Positions 45,159 to 57,226 of a stretch of 64,000 bases of DNA are shown here, piece by piece. Both the position numbers and the translations under genes were made by a program. The stretch spans positions 10,681,083-10,745,082 of the forward strand of contig NC_090610.1 of assembly GCF_004359215.1 (NCBI RefSeq), written 5' to 3'. Positions within the stretch are counted from its first letter, which is position 1, and every line of letters begins with the position of its first letter. The notes below the pieces were generated by a model that was not told the DNA's origin, made no database searches, and saw only the letters and a list, made by a program, of their open reading frames with translations. The DNA comes from Bremia lactucae (Eukaryota; Oomycota; Peronosporomycetes; Peronosporales; Peronosporaceae).

Positions 45159-46127
45159 GGTATTGATATTCCCACAACTAAAATTGATATCCCCACAACA
45201 GCTTCTTTAAATATATATTTTTAAATTTAATTAAAGGGCAATTTACGCCTGGAGACAAAGTTTTATTTGGAGATGTGCCCGTAGCGGTGTGTCCGCAGCA
45301 ATTTCCATTTTCAAATTCGCAAAATAAAATTGTTTTTCCCACAACTTCTGCAATATCAGGTTTCAATCCAAAATGTCTACATATAATTTGCGATACTAAT
45401 CAGTGCGACTTAGGAGGGACTTACGATACAAGGTAAGATTTAATTTTACAACGGCTGCTAAGGCCTAAATTTCAGCTTTACTAATCCATAAAAAGAACAT
45501 GTCAAACCTTACTTAGAAGAATGACAGTGCGAAACGGCCACTAAGTTAATTACCTGCCCATTTTTGCTCTGCGCTGCAATACGTAAACATGTATCAAAAT
45601 GGAGATTGCTTGTGAAAAGAAATGGTTAACACCACCATGAGCAATAAAGAAAAACACTGCTGGGGATCCAATTGCACGAAGACTTCGGCAAGAACTACCA
45701 TTCCAAGGATCCTTCAATCTGGAGCTAGACCTCGCGAGGCAAGAGAAACTATTGAACTGAAAATACATCAAATATGGCTAGCAGGTGGGAAATCTAGAAT
45801 GAAAAGGTTTAGTCCTGAATCACCTCAGAATGATGTTTACTTAAGAAAAATTCGATGAGACTTTATTTTAATCCATTTATTTTTTATATTCCAATTGGAG
45901 GTGACTGTTATAAGTCACCTGCTACTCCCATTTCAGGTGGTTGAACATTTGATGTCTTTACAGAAATTGTTGGAAAAACAATATTAATTTGCAAATTTTA
46001 AATTTCTTGAAAAAAGTTGTGGTGGAATTTAAATGAGTAGGAGCGGTTTATTTAAATAAAGAATTATTAATTATTTAAGAAATAGTTGTTGGAGGATATC
46101 AATTTTAGTTGTGGGAATATCAATACC
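45159..46127. mobile_element. Non-autonomous DNA element with terminal inverted repeats
   Basis: The termini GGTATTGATATTCCCACAAC (45159) and its exact reverse complement (ending 46127) form a TIR of about 34 bp that continues imperfectly for about 200 bp on each side (shared GTTTTTCC(C/A)ACAA, GCAAATTT-like blocks). Length 969 bp, AT-rich. No transposase: a 78-codon plus-strand frame (45622-45858) and a 62-codon minus-strand frame (45366-45178) resemble nothing I know. Flanks (TAATGTA and TTAATTT) give no clear target duplication. A MITE or foldback-type derivative is likely; superfamily unknown. Confidence 0.75.
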
Positions 46128-46297
46128 TTAATTTATTAGCTTTTAAAGCGGCAGGCTGATACTTCTTGTTATCTCGTTACCTACTTATACTTGTGATGAT
46201 CTTGTTACCAAAAATGAACTTATTAAGAGTACAAATCTCACCAGCGCGAATTTAACAAAAATTTTTGCCTTCCGTTGCTTAAGCGTGCGCTGGCAAC

Positions 46298-47611
46298 TTA
46301 CTTTTTATTAGCAATAGCCTCCACTACCATAAATAAAATCGCCGCATTTGGAGCTACACGCATCAAGTGCGCCGGCATGCCAAGGTACAATCCACGTCGG
46401 CCCTCTTCTTTGTAGATTTTAATGATCGACTGGATCATAGATTTGTATCTGCAAGTCACGAGAGACATAAATTAATGCGAAAATCAAACAAATTGAATGA
46501 AGATTTACTTGAGCTCCTTTGAATCCATAGGCGCGCGTTGATCCCGCAGTCTTGTCCGCACCACCTTAGCAAGCAGAGAACCGATTTTGAGATAGCATTC
46601 TCGGAAAAAAAAAATTCAGCTAACTAGACCTCGTGAGGGTATGTGCACACCGATGCAAACAGCTTGCAAGCTCCAGCTGCAAGAAAAAGCTTAAGATTCG
46701 AAGGCTCTTCAATATGATTTTTGCACTCTTCGTATAAGACGAACTGGATTGCACTTTCTGATATACCCCAATAAGAGGCCGACAGGCCACGAAAAAATGA
46801 TTTTGGACCTTCATTCCGGTACATATTTACCGCAACTTGGCAAAAGTTAAGACATTGCGGCCTTGACGTTGTCGCAGGCCTACTGTTAAGTTCTGCAAAT
46901 CCCACCGACAGCACATTCTGGCGATTCATTGCGCCGGTCACCGCATGCACTGGCAAGAGCTGAAGGCGCGTTTTGACAACCCAAATGGGACAGCATAAGG
47001 TTGCCGAAAGTGATCCAGCTCCAGTAGCTGACAAAAAGTTGAAAGTTCGGCCAGTTAGGCCTTGGCTTGTGAAATGTTCCTTCAGTGTCGAGTACGAGCC
47101 GAAATAAATTGCACGCGCCGGGATAACGCCACACAACGTGGGCATGATGCCTCTCCAAAGACCATACACTGACTCTACAATAGACAATAACAATGATAAA
47201 CCTGCTTGTTCTTGCATCATCAGCTTCATTGCTAGCTTACCAGTTTTTCCGATATAGCGCATCATGCCAAACGTTGTCTGAGAGCCAAAGACCCCGCTAA
47301 ACAGCATCACTTGACAGTTTTGGTGGATGACATTCCTCAACAATATTTTGTATTAGAACGCACCTTCCACTACAAATCTGAAGTCGAGTCTTTACAACTT
47401 CCAATGGTGATGTGACGAATGCAGCTGCCATGCCACCGACAGCACCGCCAATAAAGGCCCGGTAAGTAAAGTTACTACTGGGCACGCGCACGCTGGTGAC
47501 TGCAGGCGCCTGTACCGCTGAAGTGCTGGATACACGCTTTAGCGTCTTGAATGTTACAGCTGATGAACTCGATTTCTTAGCTGGCGCGATAGCTACAGAT
47601 TCAAACGCCAT
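46298..47611 (-). CDS. Mitochondrial pyrimidine-nucleotide carrier (SLC25A33/36, Rim2 type)
   Basis: Five exons: 47611-47364, 47296-47241, 47174-46630, 46564-46509 and 46448-46298; 351 residues, all joins in phase. This is a mitochondrial carrier of the inner membrane with three repeats. Signature motifs: SPLEVVKTRLQ in repeat 1, CPIWVVKTRLQL in repeat 2, YPHEVVRTRLR in repeat 3. PIW in repeat 2 and YPHEVVRTRLR in repeat 3 are distinctive of the pyrimidine-nucleotide carriers. Also GLWRGIMPTLCGVIPARAIYF and the ending RVAPNAAILFMVVEAI. These import UTP/CTP/dTTP-type nucleotides for mitochondrial DNA and RNA synthesis. A 60-residue Ser/Ala-rich N-terminus precedes the first helix. Divergent from the CEP192-like gene, 150 bp between starts. 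Confidence 0.9.
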
Positions 47612-47761
47612 CCTTTGTTTTACTTTGTGCTCCCTTTTTTACCGCCATCCATCGTGATATGAGACTTCACATTTTTCTGCTCTCAATTGTGTTATCCTTA
47701 AGGAAAAAATAGAGATGTCACAAAATTTATTTTTTAGCATTTCGATCGGTCACTCCATCAA

Positions 47762-50700
47762 ATGGAACCACATTCAGAGACCTGGAAGGATCAGAAATTG
47801 CAGAGCCGCCTCCGTCGTGAAGCGCTTCAGCAGAGTCATGGGAGTGAAAAAGGTGAAGCTTCCGGTCATGAAAAGGTTATTGAGCACCAAGACGCGCGCA
47901 GGGGATGCTACGACGCTCAGACAACATCTAATCAGAAAGCCTACGATAGTCTTAATTTTCCAAACATGGACAACTTTTGTCCTTATAAGATGGTCAAAGG
48001 AATGCAGCGGGAGATGCCGAAGGACGATGAGTTTGTGGACGCTGGTAAGCTCATAATAGAAATTAATTACAAGGGCTTTGTATGATTTTTTTTCATGGTG
48101 GCAGCCAGTTTTTTGAAAACGAATGAGTTGGGAGGAGACGATAGCTTCTCTAACGATGTTGGAGCGCTGGCTGACGCCCAATGGGCACATGTGACAAGCG
48201 GTCGAACAAGCGACTTTTTTGAGAGTAAGTCGCGCAGTCTTGACCACGTAGAACTGTCTTCGCCCCGGAATGTTGACGATTCACTGGTATGTGCAAACTC
48301 AAAAGAACTCTAGTTTGAAAGCAGCTAATGTTTGCTGCATTTATTTTGTAGCTCAGAGGAGATGACATGCTAGAAATAGCTGACATACCTGAACTCTGGA
48401 CAACAAAGCAACAGCAAATATTACCAACTGATCCTGGACAAGTTCTTGAGTCCCACAATCGGTTTGACCGGCTTTCAGAATCGGGCACATCTGTTATGTC
48501 AGGCTACGATGTTCACTTTGACAATGCCACATTGATGTACACTCCAAACTCATTAAAACACCTACAAGTATGTAAAGGTTTCAGTCTTCATGTTGTAATA
48601 AAAATTACCGCCAAAATGTGCTGACGGACAGTGCAATAAATTTATAGAAGAAAAGCCGCCTTAAAAGCGCTGGAGAGAGGCGCGTTGAGGATGGGTTAAG
48701 TCAAGACAGTATCCGGGATTACGCTGGTGAGGCAGAGACAGTGACGATAAAATCCCCGTCGCTTCCTGAATTAGAATTATCAGCAGATCCGTGCCCTGAA
48801 TATGTGGCAGCACTTCAAAGTGGACCTGAAGTCATCCAAGCGTCACTGCGTGAGATCGATGCAATTATTGAAAGCTCGATGCGACTAGCTTTGTCGCTTC
48901 CTGGAAAGAATGTACACGGTGTCGAGCTTCCTGAAGACGTACGTGAATTTGTCCAAGAACACGAACGTCCTTTGGAATCGATGCTGCCTATGTCAAGAAC
49001 AACAGATAGTTGGGGAGAAGACATTTCCATCCCTCAGATTGACGAAGACGAAAATCGTCATGGTCCGGAACTTGAACAGTTGTCGAGCAGTACTGAAATT
49101 TCGCGACAGACGGCAGAAAATAGCCTGAGCAAATGTAGGTCGCAGGAGTCACCAGAACTTTACACCATCCGTGAAATTTCTCATCCGTTCAGCAAAAACT
49201 ATGCTTCTCGATGTCTAGAAACGGCAAATAAATCGTCAAGCTCAAAGATGACACATCATTGCAAAGGCGGAAGAGATGCGATGCAAGCACGGTTTGAGGA
49301 CAAGGTGCAAAATTGCGACAGTTCGTCAGGTAAACACTGCAATGACACAAATGTGAAGCGTTTCGACGATAAGCAATGCAGTAAAATTACTTCAGATTCT
49401 TTTGATCAATCAACGGAGAAAATAGCCGCTAGCCAGAGTTCGTCTTGTAATGAGTTTTTTTATTTGGAGCCTGAATGTTTTCAAGATGGAGACGCTGCAG
49501 GTGATACTACTGTGGACAATAATAATATTTTAATTTCTCTTTAATTAGAGAATTTTGTTTTACCACATGATGAAATAGGAAGCGACTATTTGAACGATAC
49601 GGAGACTGAAAGCATTGGTCCGGAAAGAGTACAAATGTGTTACGAAGACGATAAAAAAAAGCGTAAATCGAGGATACCATTTACGAAGCTTCAGCGCTGC
49701 GGCTTGGATGATGTGATGTCAGAAAATACATTAGCTCAAAAAGGGTCGAACTCATTAAATTGTCTTGGTGATGTGGTAAGCAATATTGACATCATATTGT
49801 TTACCCACGAATTTGACTTCTTCACGTTATAAATTGAAGCCGGTTTACAGCAAGGTTGATGTGGCCACGAAGTCGAATGTGGTAATTGTTTCGCCTTCAA
49901 ATAAACTGGCTTCTTCTTAACTACTTATTGTTGCTTTGCTCCTGCTTGTAGTTTCAGCGCCGATGCCGAAGGTTTCTTTGTTCTATTGGCGACGTTATGT
50001 CTGATCAAATTGTTTTTACAAATGGAAGCGATCTGGTCGGAAGAATTTGTACCTCTTTACTGCCAATCAGCTCTGGTTGCCAGCAATTTAGTATTTCTCC
50101 TGCAGTTTTGGAGTTAGGACCACATGCTACAAGTTCGTTCTACGTCACCTTCAGCGCACGTATCGCGGGGGCAGTATCCGGAGTCTTTCAGTTTCGAGCA
50201 GTAGGCGTTGAGTCTTTGTTTCGCCCTTACGAGGTTGTCATTGAAGCTTGTGTGAAGCGGCAGATGGAGTCGAAGACTTCTAAGTCCAGAATTGCATTAC
50301 AGCAAAAGGTGATTTCCAACGATTGTATTCATGAGAGTTATGATCAAGTGAGGATAAGCCCCAGGCACATTCGGTTTGATCGTGTCCAGAGTGAAGATAC
50401 TAAGAATATTACTAAGAACGCCCGGCTCCGCCTGACAAACCATACAGCTCAAACGTTGTCATTCACAGTTCGCGCTCCTCAGAATTTAAGGGTCCGTCCG
50501 GATGCAGGGATGATCCAGCCAGCATCTGACGTCTTCTTTTCTGTGCGTCCCATCTCACAGCCATTAAATCAACGATACTGTGATCAGGGCAGCTCACGTC
50601 CGTTTTTTCGAGCTGACGACTGGTGCGGATTAGTAAGAATTCAAATCGGTAAAAGTTGCGTCCGAGTAATAAGTGTCGAGGTAGATAGAGAAGTTATCCG

Positions 50701-51085
50701 AATGCTTCCATCATTTGATGAAATCGCTCGATTCCGACATCAACTTTCGTTACAGACTGATTCATTCTACTATACGAAACGTGAAAAGCGAAGAGGGTTG
50801 TACTTTCATGCAAGAGCTGTTGAGTTTGGAAGCTGTAATGTTGGCGAGTCACACGAAGTTCCTGTATATGTGTGTAATGGGTCAAACGCACCAATGACAG
50901 TCTTCTTGCAAGATTTGCAGGAACCCTTCTCGTGTGTGTACTCAACGATCACCATCGAGCCACGAAAATTTATCGAGGTTATGGTGTTTTTCACCCCTAA
51001 GGTTGTTGGAAAAGTTGCCACATCGCTCTTTGCTTACTCAAATACAGAAAAAGCAGTCGTGACGCTAGTTGCTCGAGGAATTTAG
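47762..51085 (+). CDS. CEP192/SPD-2-like centrosome protein
   Basis: Seven exons: 47762-48044, 48105-48286, 48352-48567, 48648-49500, 49549-49775, 49840-49881 and 49952-51085; 978 residues, all in phase (intron 4 is only 48 bp). The first 600 residues are acidic, Ser-rich and predicted disordered. The C-terminal 380 contain repeated immunoglobulin-like MSP/ASH folds: VRISPRHIRFDRVQSEDTKN begins one; YFHARAVEFGSCNVGESHEV..VFLQDLQEPFSC..IEPRKFIEVMVFFTPKVVG is a second, in the style of SPD-2/CEP192 and Abnormal-spindle domains. In animals SPD-2/CEP192 recruits pericentriolar material and centriole factors. Oomycetes build centrioles for zoospores, so the role is plausible. The alternative is another ASH/PapD-like protein. 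Converges on the next gene with 69 bp between stops. Confidence 0.65.
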
Positions 51086-51154
51086 TGCACATAAATAGTA
51101 ATTGCTTAACGAGTTTTTCTAGCACTTAAAGTATAATGTTAGACATATTTAGCG

Positions 51155-54100
51155 CTATGGTCGCAGCATCGATCCGTCATTGTTTCCGTGCTTTGCAAGA
51201 AAGCCTTCAACGTCCTGAAGCACATCATCATACGCCGCAACACTTTTAGGGTAGACGCGAATCCATCCAACCCCTGAGTCTTGGGACATCTTTTCCTTGC
51301 GATTCCAATAAAGATGCCGCTGAAGATTGATTGGAAGTTCCTGCGCACCTGCAGCTACTTGCCACGACAAAAAACCGGCACTTTTAATGCACGGTGCGAA
51401 GCAACGCGTCAGCATTTCCTCTGTCTCTTGACTGGAAGGTATCTCCACCATCAAGTGTAGGAAGAAATACCAGCTCCCTCGAATTGCATGTCGAATGCGT
51501 AGCTTTATACATTCAACTTGGAGCATGAGGAGAAGCCTCTCATAGCGTGGGTCTTCTTGACCGCGCTCCTTTACGGGCCAACGCATTTGTACTTCTAGCG
51601 TTGCACCCTTCCCCATTCGCGATGTCAGTATCTTTGTACGCTGATATGCTGATGGATAAAACGCTTCGGTTCCAACTTCCATAGCGACAGCAGCGTTTAA
51701 TGACACGGGAAATAAAGAATCGTTTCGCATCGCACCAAGCGATATAAGCTGTTCGAGCAAACATACTGTAGGAGCCAAGGCGGGCGGTGCTGAGAGCAAA
51801 TCGTCCTCGCTTTGAACCCGAGCGGGTGCGATACCAACCTCTATAGGGTCAATTTTTGAAAATACTAAACGACGAAGGTTTGCTGTAACAATTTTAAGCA
51901 CAGCAACGCACAATTCCTCAGGCAAAAACATTGGTTTGCCAGATTGGTCCCCATTACATTGGTGGATACAAGCATCGACACCATTCAGATTCCCTTGCAT
52001 GTCAGCATTGAAACGAAATTGCGCAAACGACGAAGCTAACGCATCGTAGACGTCTTGACTGCTACCAATTTCACTTGATACAATGTTGCTACCTTCTTTG
52101 TTGCCCTCTTCTGGCCGAGAGTTATTTTGTATTTTCTCTCCGGCGCGAGGCAGCCAACGCGACAGTACACTAACAATCAATCGGTGCGAGATATCGAAAA
52201 AGTCGGAACAAATCTCCATCGAATAAGGTTCTTCAAGCTGCAGAGATTCAAGCTCTTGTTCTGTTTTGAACTCTTCAGCCTTCTGTATTCGCTTCATTTG
52301 CCACGTCGATAGCTCGCTTAATATGTGCAAAATGATCATTCCCAGCTGCGAGACACATTTATCGTCAGCACTTACAAAATTGAGCATTTAAAAAAAATAT
52401 ATATTACTTACATGCGATCTGCGTTCAATAGCTTTCAAAAACGACTGCTGTTCGATCGAAGAAGCCATTAAAGTATTTGATGTGCCATTATTGATGGCTA
52501 CCTGTGTCACATTAAAGTAATTAGCATTCCAATGCACAAAAAATATTATGATCTACATTGTCTAAGGAAGTATTGTCGGCTACCATAGTCGCGTAATATT
52601 TGTCACTTACATGTTCTTGATCATTTAAACAGTTGGTTAAGGTGACACTATCAGAACGGTTTTTGACCACGAAACGTTGGATCGATGTCACCAACTTTAT
52701 AATAAATACTTGGGCAGATCTACTTCCGTCTTCGGATAACTGGTCGAAGCAATCCCATGTCTGCCGATCAAAAGTGGCTACATTTGTGCTGCGCGTATTG
52801 AGCACAAGGGACGTTGCGAGTTGTAAAAGTCCACAAAGGGAACCTGATGCGAGCAGAAGCTTCTGCAAGGCTTGAAGCGCAAGATTTCGTACCTCTGGCA
52901 ACGAGGAAACGGCACCATTAAAGAGCCACTGCCGGACCATTTGTAATACAACGACGGTGGGTGTGTGAACGGAGCAAAATATGGCTTCCTTGCATACAAT
53001 TGATATCAGGCCAAAAGTTTCACCTGCACAATGATCATACGTTAGCAAGCAAAGACGAAAAATTTCATATGACAAAACAAGCCACCTTTGCCTGAAGAAA
53101 ACATTACAATTTTGATCGCCATCACATTAAAGCCCTTTTAAGTTACATGAATTGACCACCTGAATTACCTGTGAGCTAAATATCACATGTGAATTTCTTT
53201 TACCTTCGGAATGAGCATTCGATCCTCCTTAGTTGGCCGCATTACTATTGCCACCGTTTCAAATAACGTGCCGTCTCTTGAGGCACTTACTGAATAGTGT
53301 TTTGGGATATAGCCTTCTCGCCACTGAAGCTCGATAGTTGAAAGCGTAACAGCTGGATCGAATTCAAGCACAATCCATTCGTCCTCTTTAGGTAATTGTC
53401 TGTCGACTTTGCATGATGACCTCCAAAAGCCAAAATTACTCTCAAAAATCCTTCGCATTGATATACCATTATTAGCGTCAATCGAAGAAGGCATGAGTTC
53501 AAAATCGACCAACTGACGCACTTTGTGACTTTGTGGTTCTCATCAAAATAAGAGCTCGCATATACCTTTTTCGGGAGAAGCTTTTCCCGTGAGAGCTGAC
53601 AAGGTGGCGACCATTCCGAGAATAAAGCGAGCGGCTCCAACTTTTCGAGTACAGTAATAATCTACGTTACAGAAATGCGCGTATCAGAACACATTTTCGC
53701 AAACCTTCAATCATTTACGTAACCTGTTGCAGTGGCTGAGCCGCTTGTGGTGACTCAGCATCGAAAGTCTTTACAACAGTAGACATCAATCGAATAGCAA
53801 TCTGAAACGATTCAAAAAATCTCTGTTCAGCCCATTATGCCGAAATTTGACTAATAACTATCGACTTTACCTGATGCAGATGATTCTGCTGCGTTATTAT
53901 CCCCACCGGCCTGTGTCGATACGGTTCTTTGCCGGTGATTTTAGGCGCTACTGGGCATTTAAACATCCTCTGTGCGATGAACTTTAGCTCGCTTTTAGGT
54001 AATTGCACTGCCACCGCTTGTAGCGGCATCCCTTTTCTTGAGCAACCATCCACGTGAGGCATGCTCAGCTGGAAATTCGCCACTTTTAGTGGTTTGCCGC

Positions 54101-54524
54101 TAGCTACTGCCAGTGGTTCGTATGCTAATCGAGTGGTGAGAATATGGTTAGCTTTCGGAAAGATGGCAGTACAACAGCATTCGCAGCTAATGACCGTGTG
54201 TTCGATCTCTTCTATCGAATTAGGAAAGGCTTCAACAGCCTGCTGGATCTCCTGTAGTGAGCTGGCCCACATCAATACGGTGGTAGGTGATTTACATCGT
54301 CGGCAACCATCGCGGAATGGACGTGCATTACTTGTGGCTGCCGTACAATTCGGACACTTGGCATGTTGCTTTCCAAGTCCGTCTATCAGCAACTCTGTGT
54401 ATAACGTGCCATGTACGTCGCATCCCGGAAACTCTAAGTACTGGCATTTGCTGCACAAAATTACTGCGAAGGTGCGTAAGATCGAAGTGTCTACAATTGC
54501 ATCTGTAGGCGTCGATGCCGTCAT
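51155..54524 (-). CDS. Large protein with Cys-rich N-terminus and discoidin-like domain; frameshift in exon 3
   Basis: Six exons: 54524-53871, 53801-53724, 53661-53187, 53091-52611, 52501-52412 and 52345-51155. I do not recognise the family. The N-terminus has repeated Cys pairs (LCSKCQYLEFPGC, KCPNCTAATS, GCRRCKSP, SCECCC), suggesting zinc ribbons. Exon 3 encodes a galactose-binding/discoidin-like fold (YASSYFDEN, then WIVLEFDPAVTLSTIELQWR, then HYSVSASRDGTLFETV). Exon 4 looks helical and ARM/HEAT-like (EVRNLALQALQKLLLASGS). The C-terminal 400 residues are helical with a HAIRGSWYFFLHLMVEIP segment. An exact tandem duplication ACTTTGTG ACTTTGTG (53520-53535) shifts the frame; discounting one copy, every exon closes in phase to 986 residues. 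An E3-ligase-like or scaffold protein is possible but unproven. Divergent from SUZ12. Confidence 0.65.
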
Positions 54525-54698
54525 TGATGCGCTATTGACTAAAATTTCGCTGCTGCTAGTATTGTCATCGACACGATCTTATGTTTAGATAACGGTCGAA
54601 GCGTCAGAAACTACAGAATTTGATTAACCTTTAAAACCATACCTGTAAATTTATTCGATTTTGAATTGCTTTGTTAACCAAAAAATTGGACAGAAAGA

Positions 54699-57020
54699 AT
54701 GGTGGACGTCGGGGTCAGCAAACGCAAGCGCGACGGGAGCTATGAGCGCAAAGTACCAATTAATAAGGACTGTCGCACAAGGATTCGTCAGGAACAAATG
54801 GAGCAGGAGTTTGCTGAAACATATCACGGGCTAACGGCGCTTTACAAGCTTCTTGAGATCAAACACCTGCAGAGTCCCTTGTTCTTGCCGCGGACGTTGA
54901 GCTATCGTCTTAAGACAGTTGGACATAAGAAAGATCTAAAGAATAATAGTAACAGCAAAGTGGTCAAGCATGCGCTTGCCGGGGCAATTTTCAAGGATTT
55001 AAAGATCGGCATGAAGCCGGAGACGATGGAGGTATTCAAGGGGCAAAAGCATCGTTTTGGAATTTTACTTTCACTCTACAAAGCCAACGGCCGAGCATTT
55101 TTAGAAAACAATTACACGCTGCTGACCTCGTGTTTGACCTCAGTGCCATGCTACAAGGATCTGATGCTGCCGAAAGAGTTTGTGCTCCTGGATGCGGAAA
55201 TATACGTCTTGGTTTTTCAGGTGGTGGACATCAGTGATATCGGTGACGCAATTGCCAGTCAGTCTCCCATTAGATTTGTTGCACCGCAAAAAGCATTGAC
55301 AGTGAGTGGGAAGAACTTGCTGTCTACATGCTTCAATGAACGAAAGCCGTTGTTTGGCAATATTATGCGTATCAGTGTATCTCGTCGTCGCGTGGGATTT
55401 GTAACCATTGAAATGCCGGCGATTGCTTCTTCTATGCATGGTGGTATGTGCATTACCTTAAGGTATTGATTTAATCTTTATTTAAAAAAGCTTTGAATTA
55501 TATACTCCAGGAGTTAGGTGCGAGTTTTATGTCTCTTGGGATCCTCTGCCCAAGACAAGAAAGATGAAGCGGCTCGCAAGCATATGCGATGCAAAGCTAA
55601 ATTTTGACGGGAAAAGAAAACACATCGACGAAAACTTTGCATTGGCTCTACCTAAGCGGAATGTCGCATCCGCTGATCACAAACCTTGCGCAGGGGTATG
55701 CTTTCCTTAATACTAGAATTACTAATTTTGTTTGTTGCAGATATTTGCTGACGACATTTATCTTGCTAATTCGTCTGCAGGTATGGTTTCATTTTCTTTA
55801 CCATTCCATGCTGCGTAGAATGAGCGAGAAGCGTTCAGAGTACTCGTGTGCGTGGTGCAATATGTTTGCGGGATCATTGCGTGGCCTCGTGGCCCATTTG
55901 GTTTCATCCCATGATCGATTCCGCTTTCAAGCCACGGTGAGCTAGCTCGCGCTTTTGGTCACGAGCACATAGATCATTTATATATTATTTGTTGCAGGTT
56001 GGGCATGATAACATCCCCCACATATATGTGATGGTGGTACCAGAAATACAATTCCAAACACCCACGCCTGGTCGTCGGTCGGCATTCTTTGAGCTGGAAA
56101 CGTTTCCAAATGAGGAACCAAGCCGCTTCGAGCACCGTGTAACTCATGTATCTGGAAGAAAGTATGGTTCATGTGGCTCGCAAGCAGTTGACGCTGTTGA
56201 AAGCTTAATGCAAGAGTTAAATGACATTGATGAGCTCTCAGAAGAAAAGCCTCAAGACTTTTATGCTCCTCTTCTTCAGCGCCAATACTTTCACTCTCGC
56301 ACAGGAGCAGTTGTCTTGGATCACGAAAAAGACTATGATAGCGACGACGATGTTGATGAGACATGGATCACGAAGCAGAGTGAACGAGTACGTATTAGGA
56401 TGAAGCAGATTATGTGGTGTCAGCTGTATTTCTGCCTTGACTGAACTTGTCCACACGTTACGCTTGTATTGTACCCTTTCAATGATGTTTAGTTGCTTGA
56501 TGAATTCGAAGACGTCTCGCTAGAGGAGAAAGAATTTATGAAAAAGTGGAACCGCCACGTGAAGGAATTTAAGTACGTGCTTTTGATAAAAATAAGCAGA
56601 TCTTACAGCTTTTGGGCTAATCTATTCGTGACGAATAGAATTCTGGCCGACTTTATGGTAGCATCATCGTGCCGCATGTTTGCACGAAAATATGGCAAAT
56701 GGTGCGTTGAAATTGTGATTTATTGAGATATGACTGACTGATGGACTATCTTCTTATTTAAACAAGGCTTTTGGACCATGGGTTGCGCCACAACTTCTTG
56801 CTCCATTTACTTAATTTGTGGGATAATTCATTGTTAAACTCGCGCGCAATTATCGACTGCATGCTTATTGTCGATCAAAATCAGGTTTGGCGTGATTGAT
56901 TGCGATGATGGGATACTGACTTATGCCTGGTGATACATATTCCAATAGATTTCCGATGCTGCGCCTGAAGAACCGGAAGAGAAAGCAACATCGCAAACAC
57001 AAGCGGAGTCGCAGGCATAA
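54699..57020 (+). CDS. SUZ12: SUZ12, Polycomb repressive complex 2 subunit (VEFS box)
   Basis: Nine exons: 54699-55440, 55511-55695, 55741-55780, 55839-55936, 55998-56387, 56493-56572, 56639-56701, 56767-56884 and 56949-57020; 595 residues, all in phase. A Su(z)12 homologue. A C2H2 zinc finger (CAWCNMFAGSLRGLVAHLV then SSH) is followed by the VEFS box: RQYFHSRTGAVVLDHEKDYD, acidic DSDDDVDETWITKQ, EEFxDV-like LLDEFEDVSLEEKEFMKKWN, HVKEFKILADFMV, then LRHNFLLHLLNLWDN. SUZ12 binds the EZH2-type methyltransferase and is needed for H3K27 methylation. The N-terminal half has no obvious motif. It is shorter than animal SUZ12 (about 740). Exon 4 uses the AG at 55838; earlier AGs break the frame. Confidence 0.92.
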
Positions 57021-57226
57021 GTAAATGAAGTTTTAGCGAGCGCAAGTGAGTAGTTGATAGTCGCAATACTTCTCATGAAAAATTATATCGGTATGAGTAC
57101 TTAATTTTTTTGTAATGTATGGTGTGTCGACGCAACAGCATGTGCATCTTGGTTACGATGCAATTAAAATTTAACTTGTGCCGTTGCATCGGATCAAATT
57201 TGACTTAGCTCCACGAATTCACTGGC

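Noticed and set aside
45622..45858. 78-codon frame inside the terminal-inverted-repeat element as a transposase
   Set aside because: Too short and without DDE or other catalytic motifs.
53287..53640. Alternative frame through exon 3 of the discoidin-fold gene
   Set aside because: After the 8-bp duplication this frame loses all resemblance to a fold, while the other frame carries the discoidin strand pattern and splices in phase.
55604..55945. Hydrophobic frame overlapping SUZ12 exons 2-4 as a membrane protein
   Set aside because: The SUZ12 exons with in-phase splice sites explain this region, including the zinc finger; the hydrophobic part is intronic and off-frame sequence.
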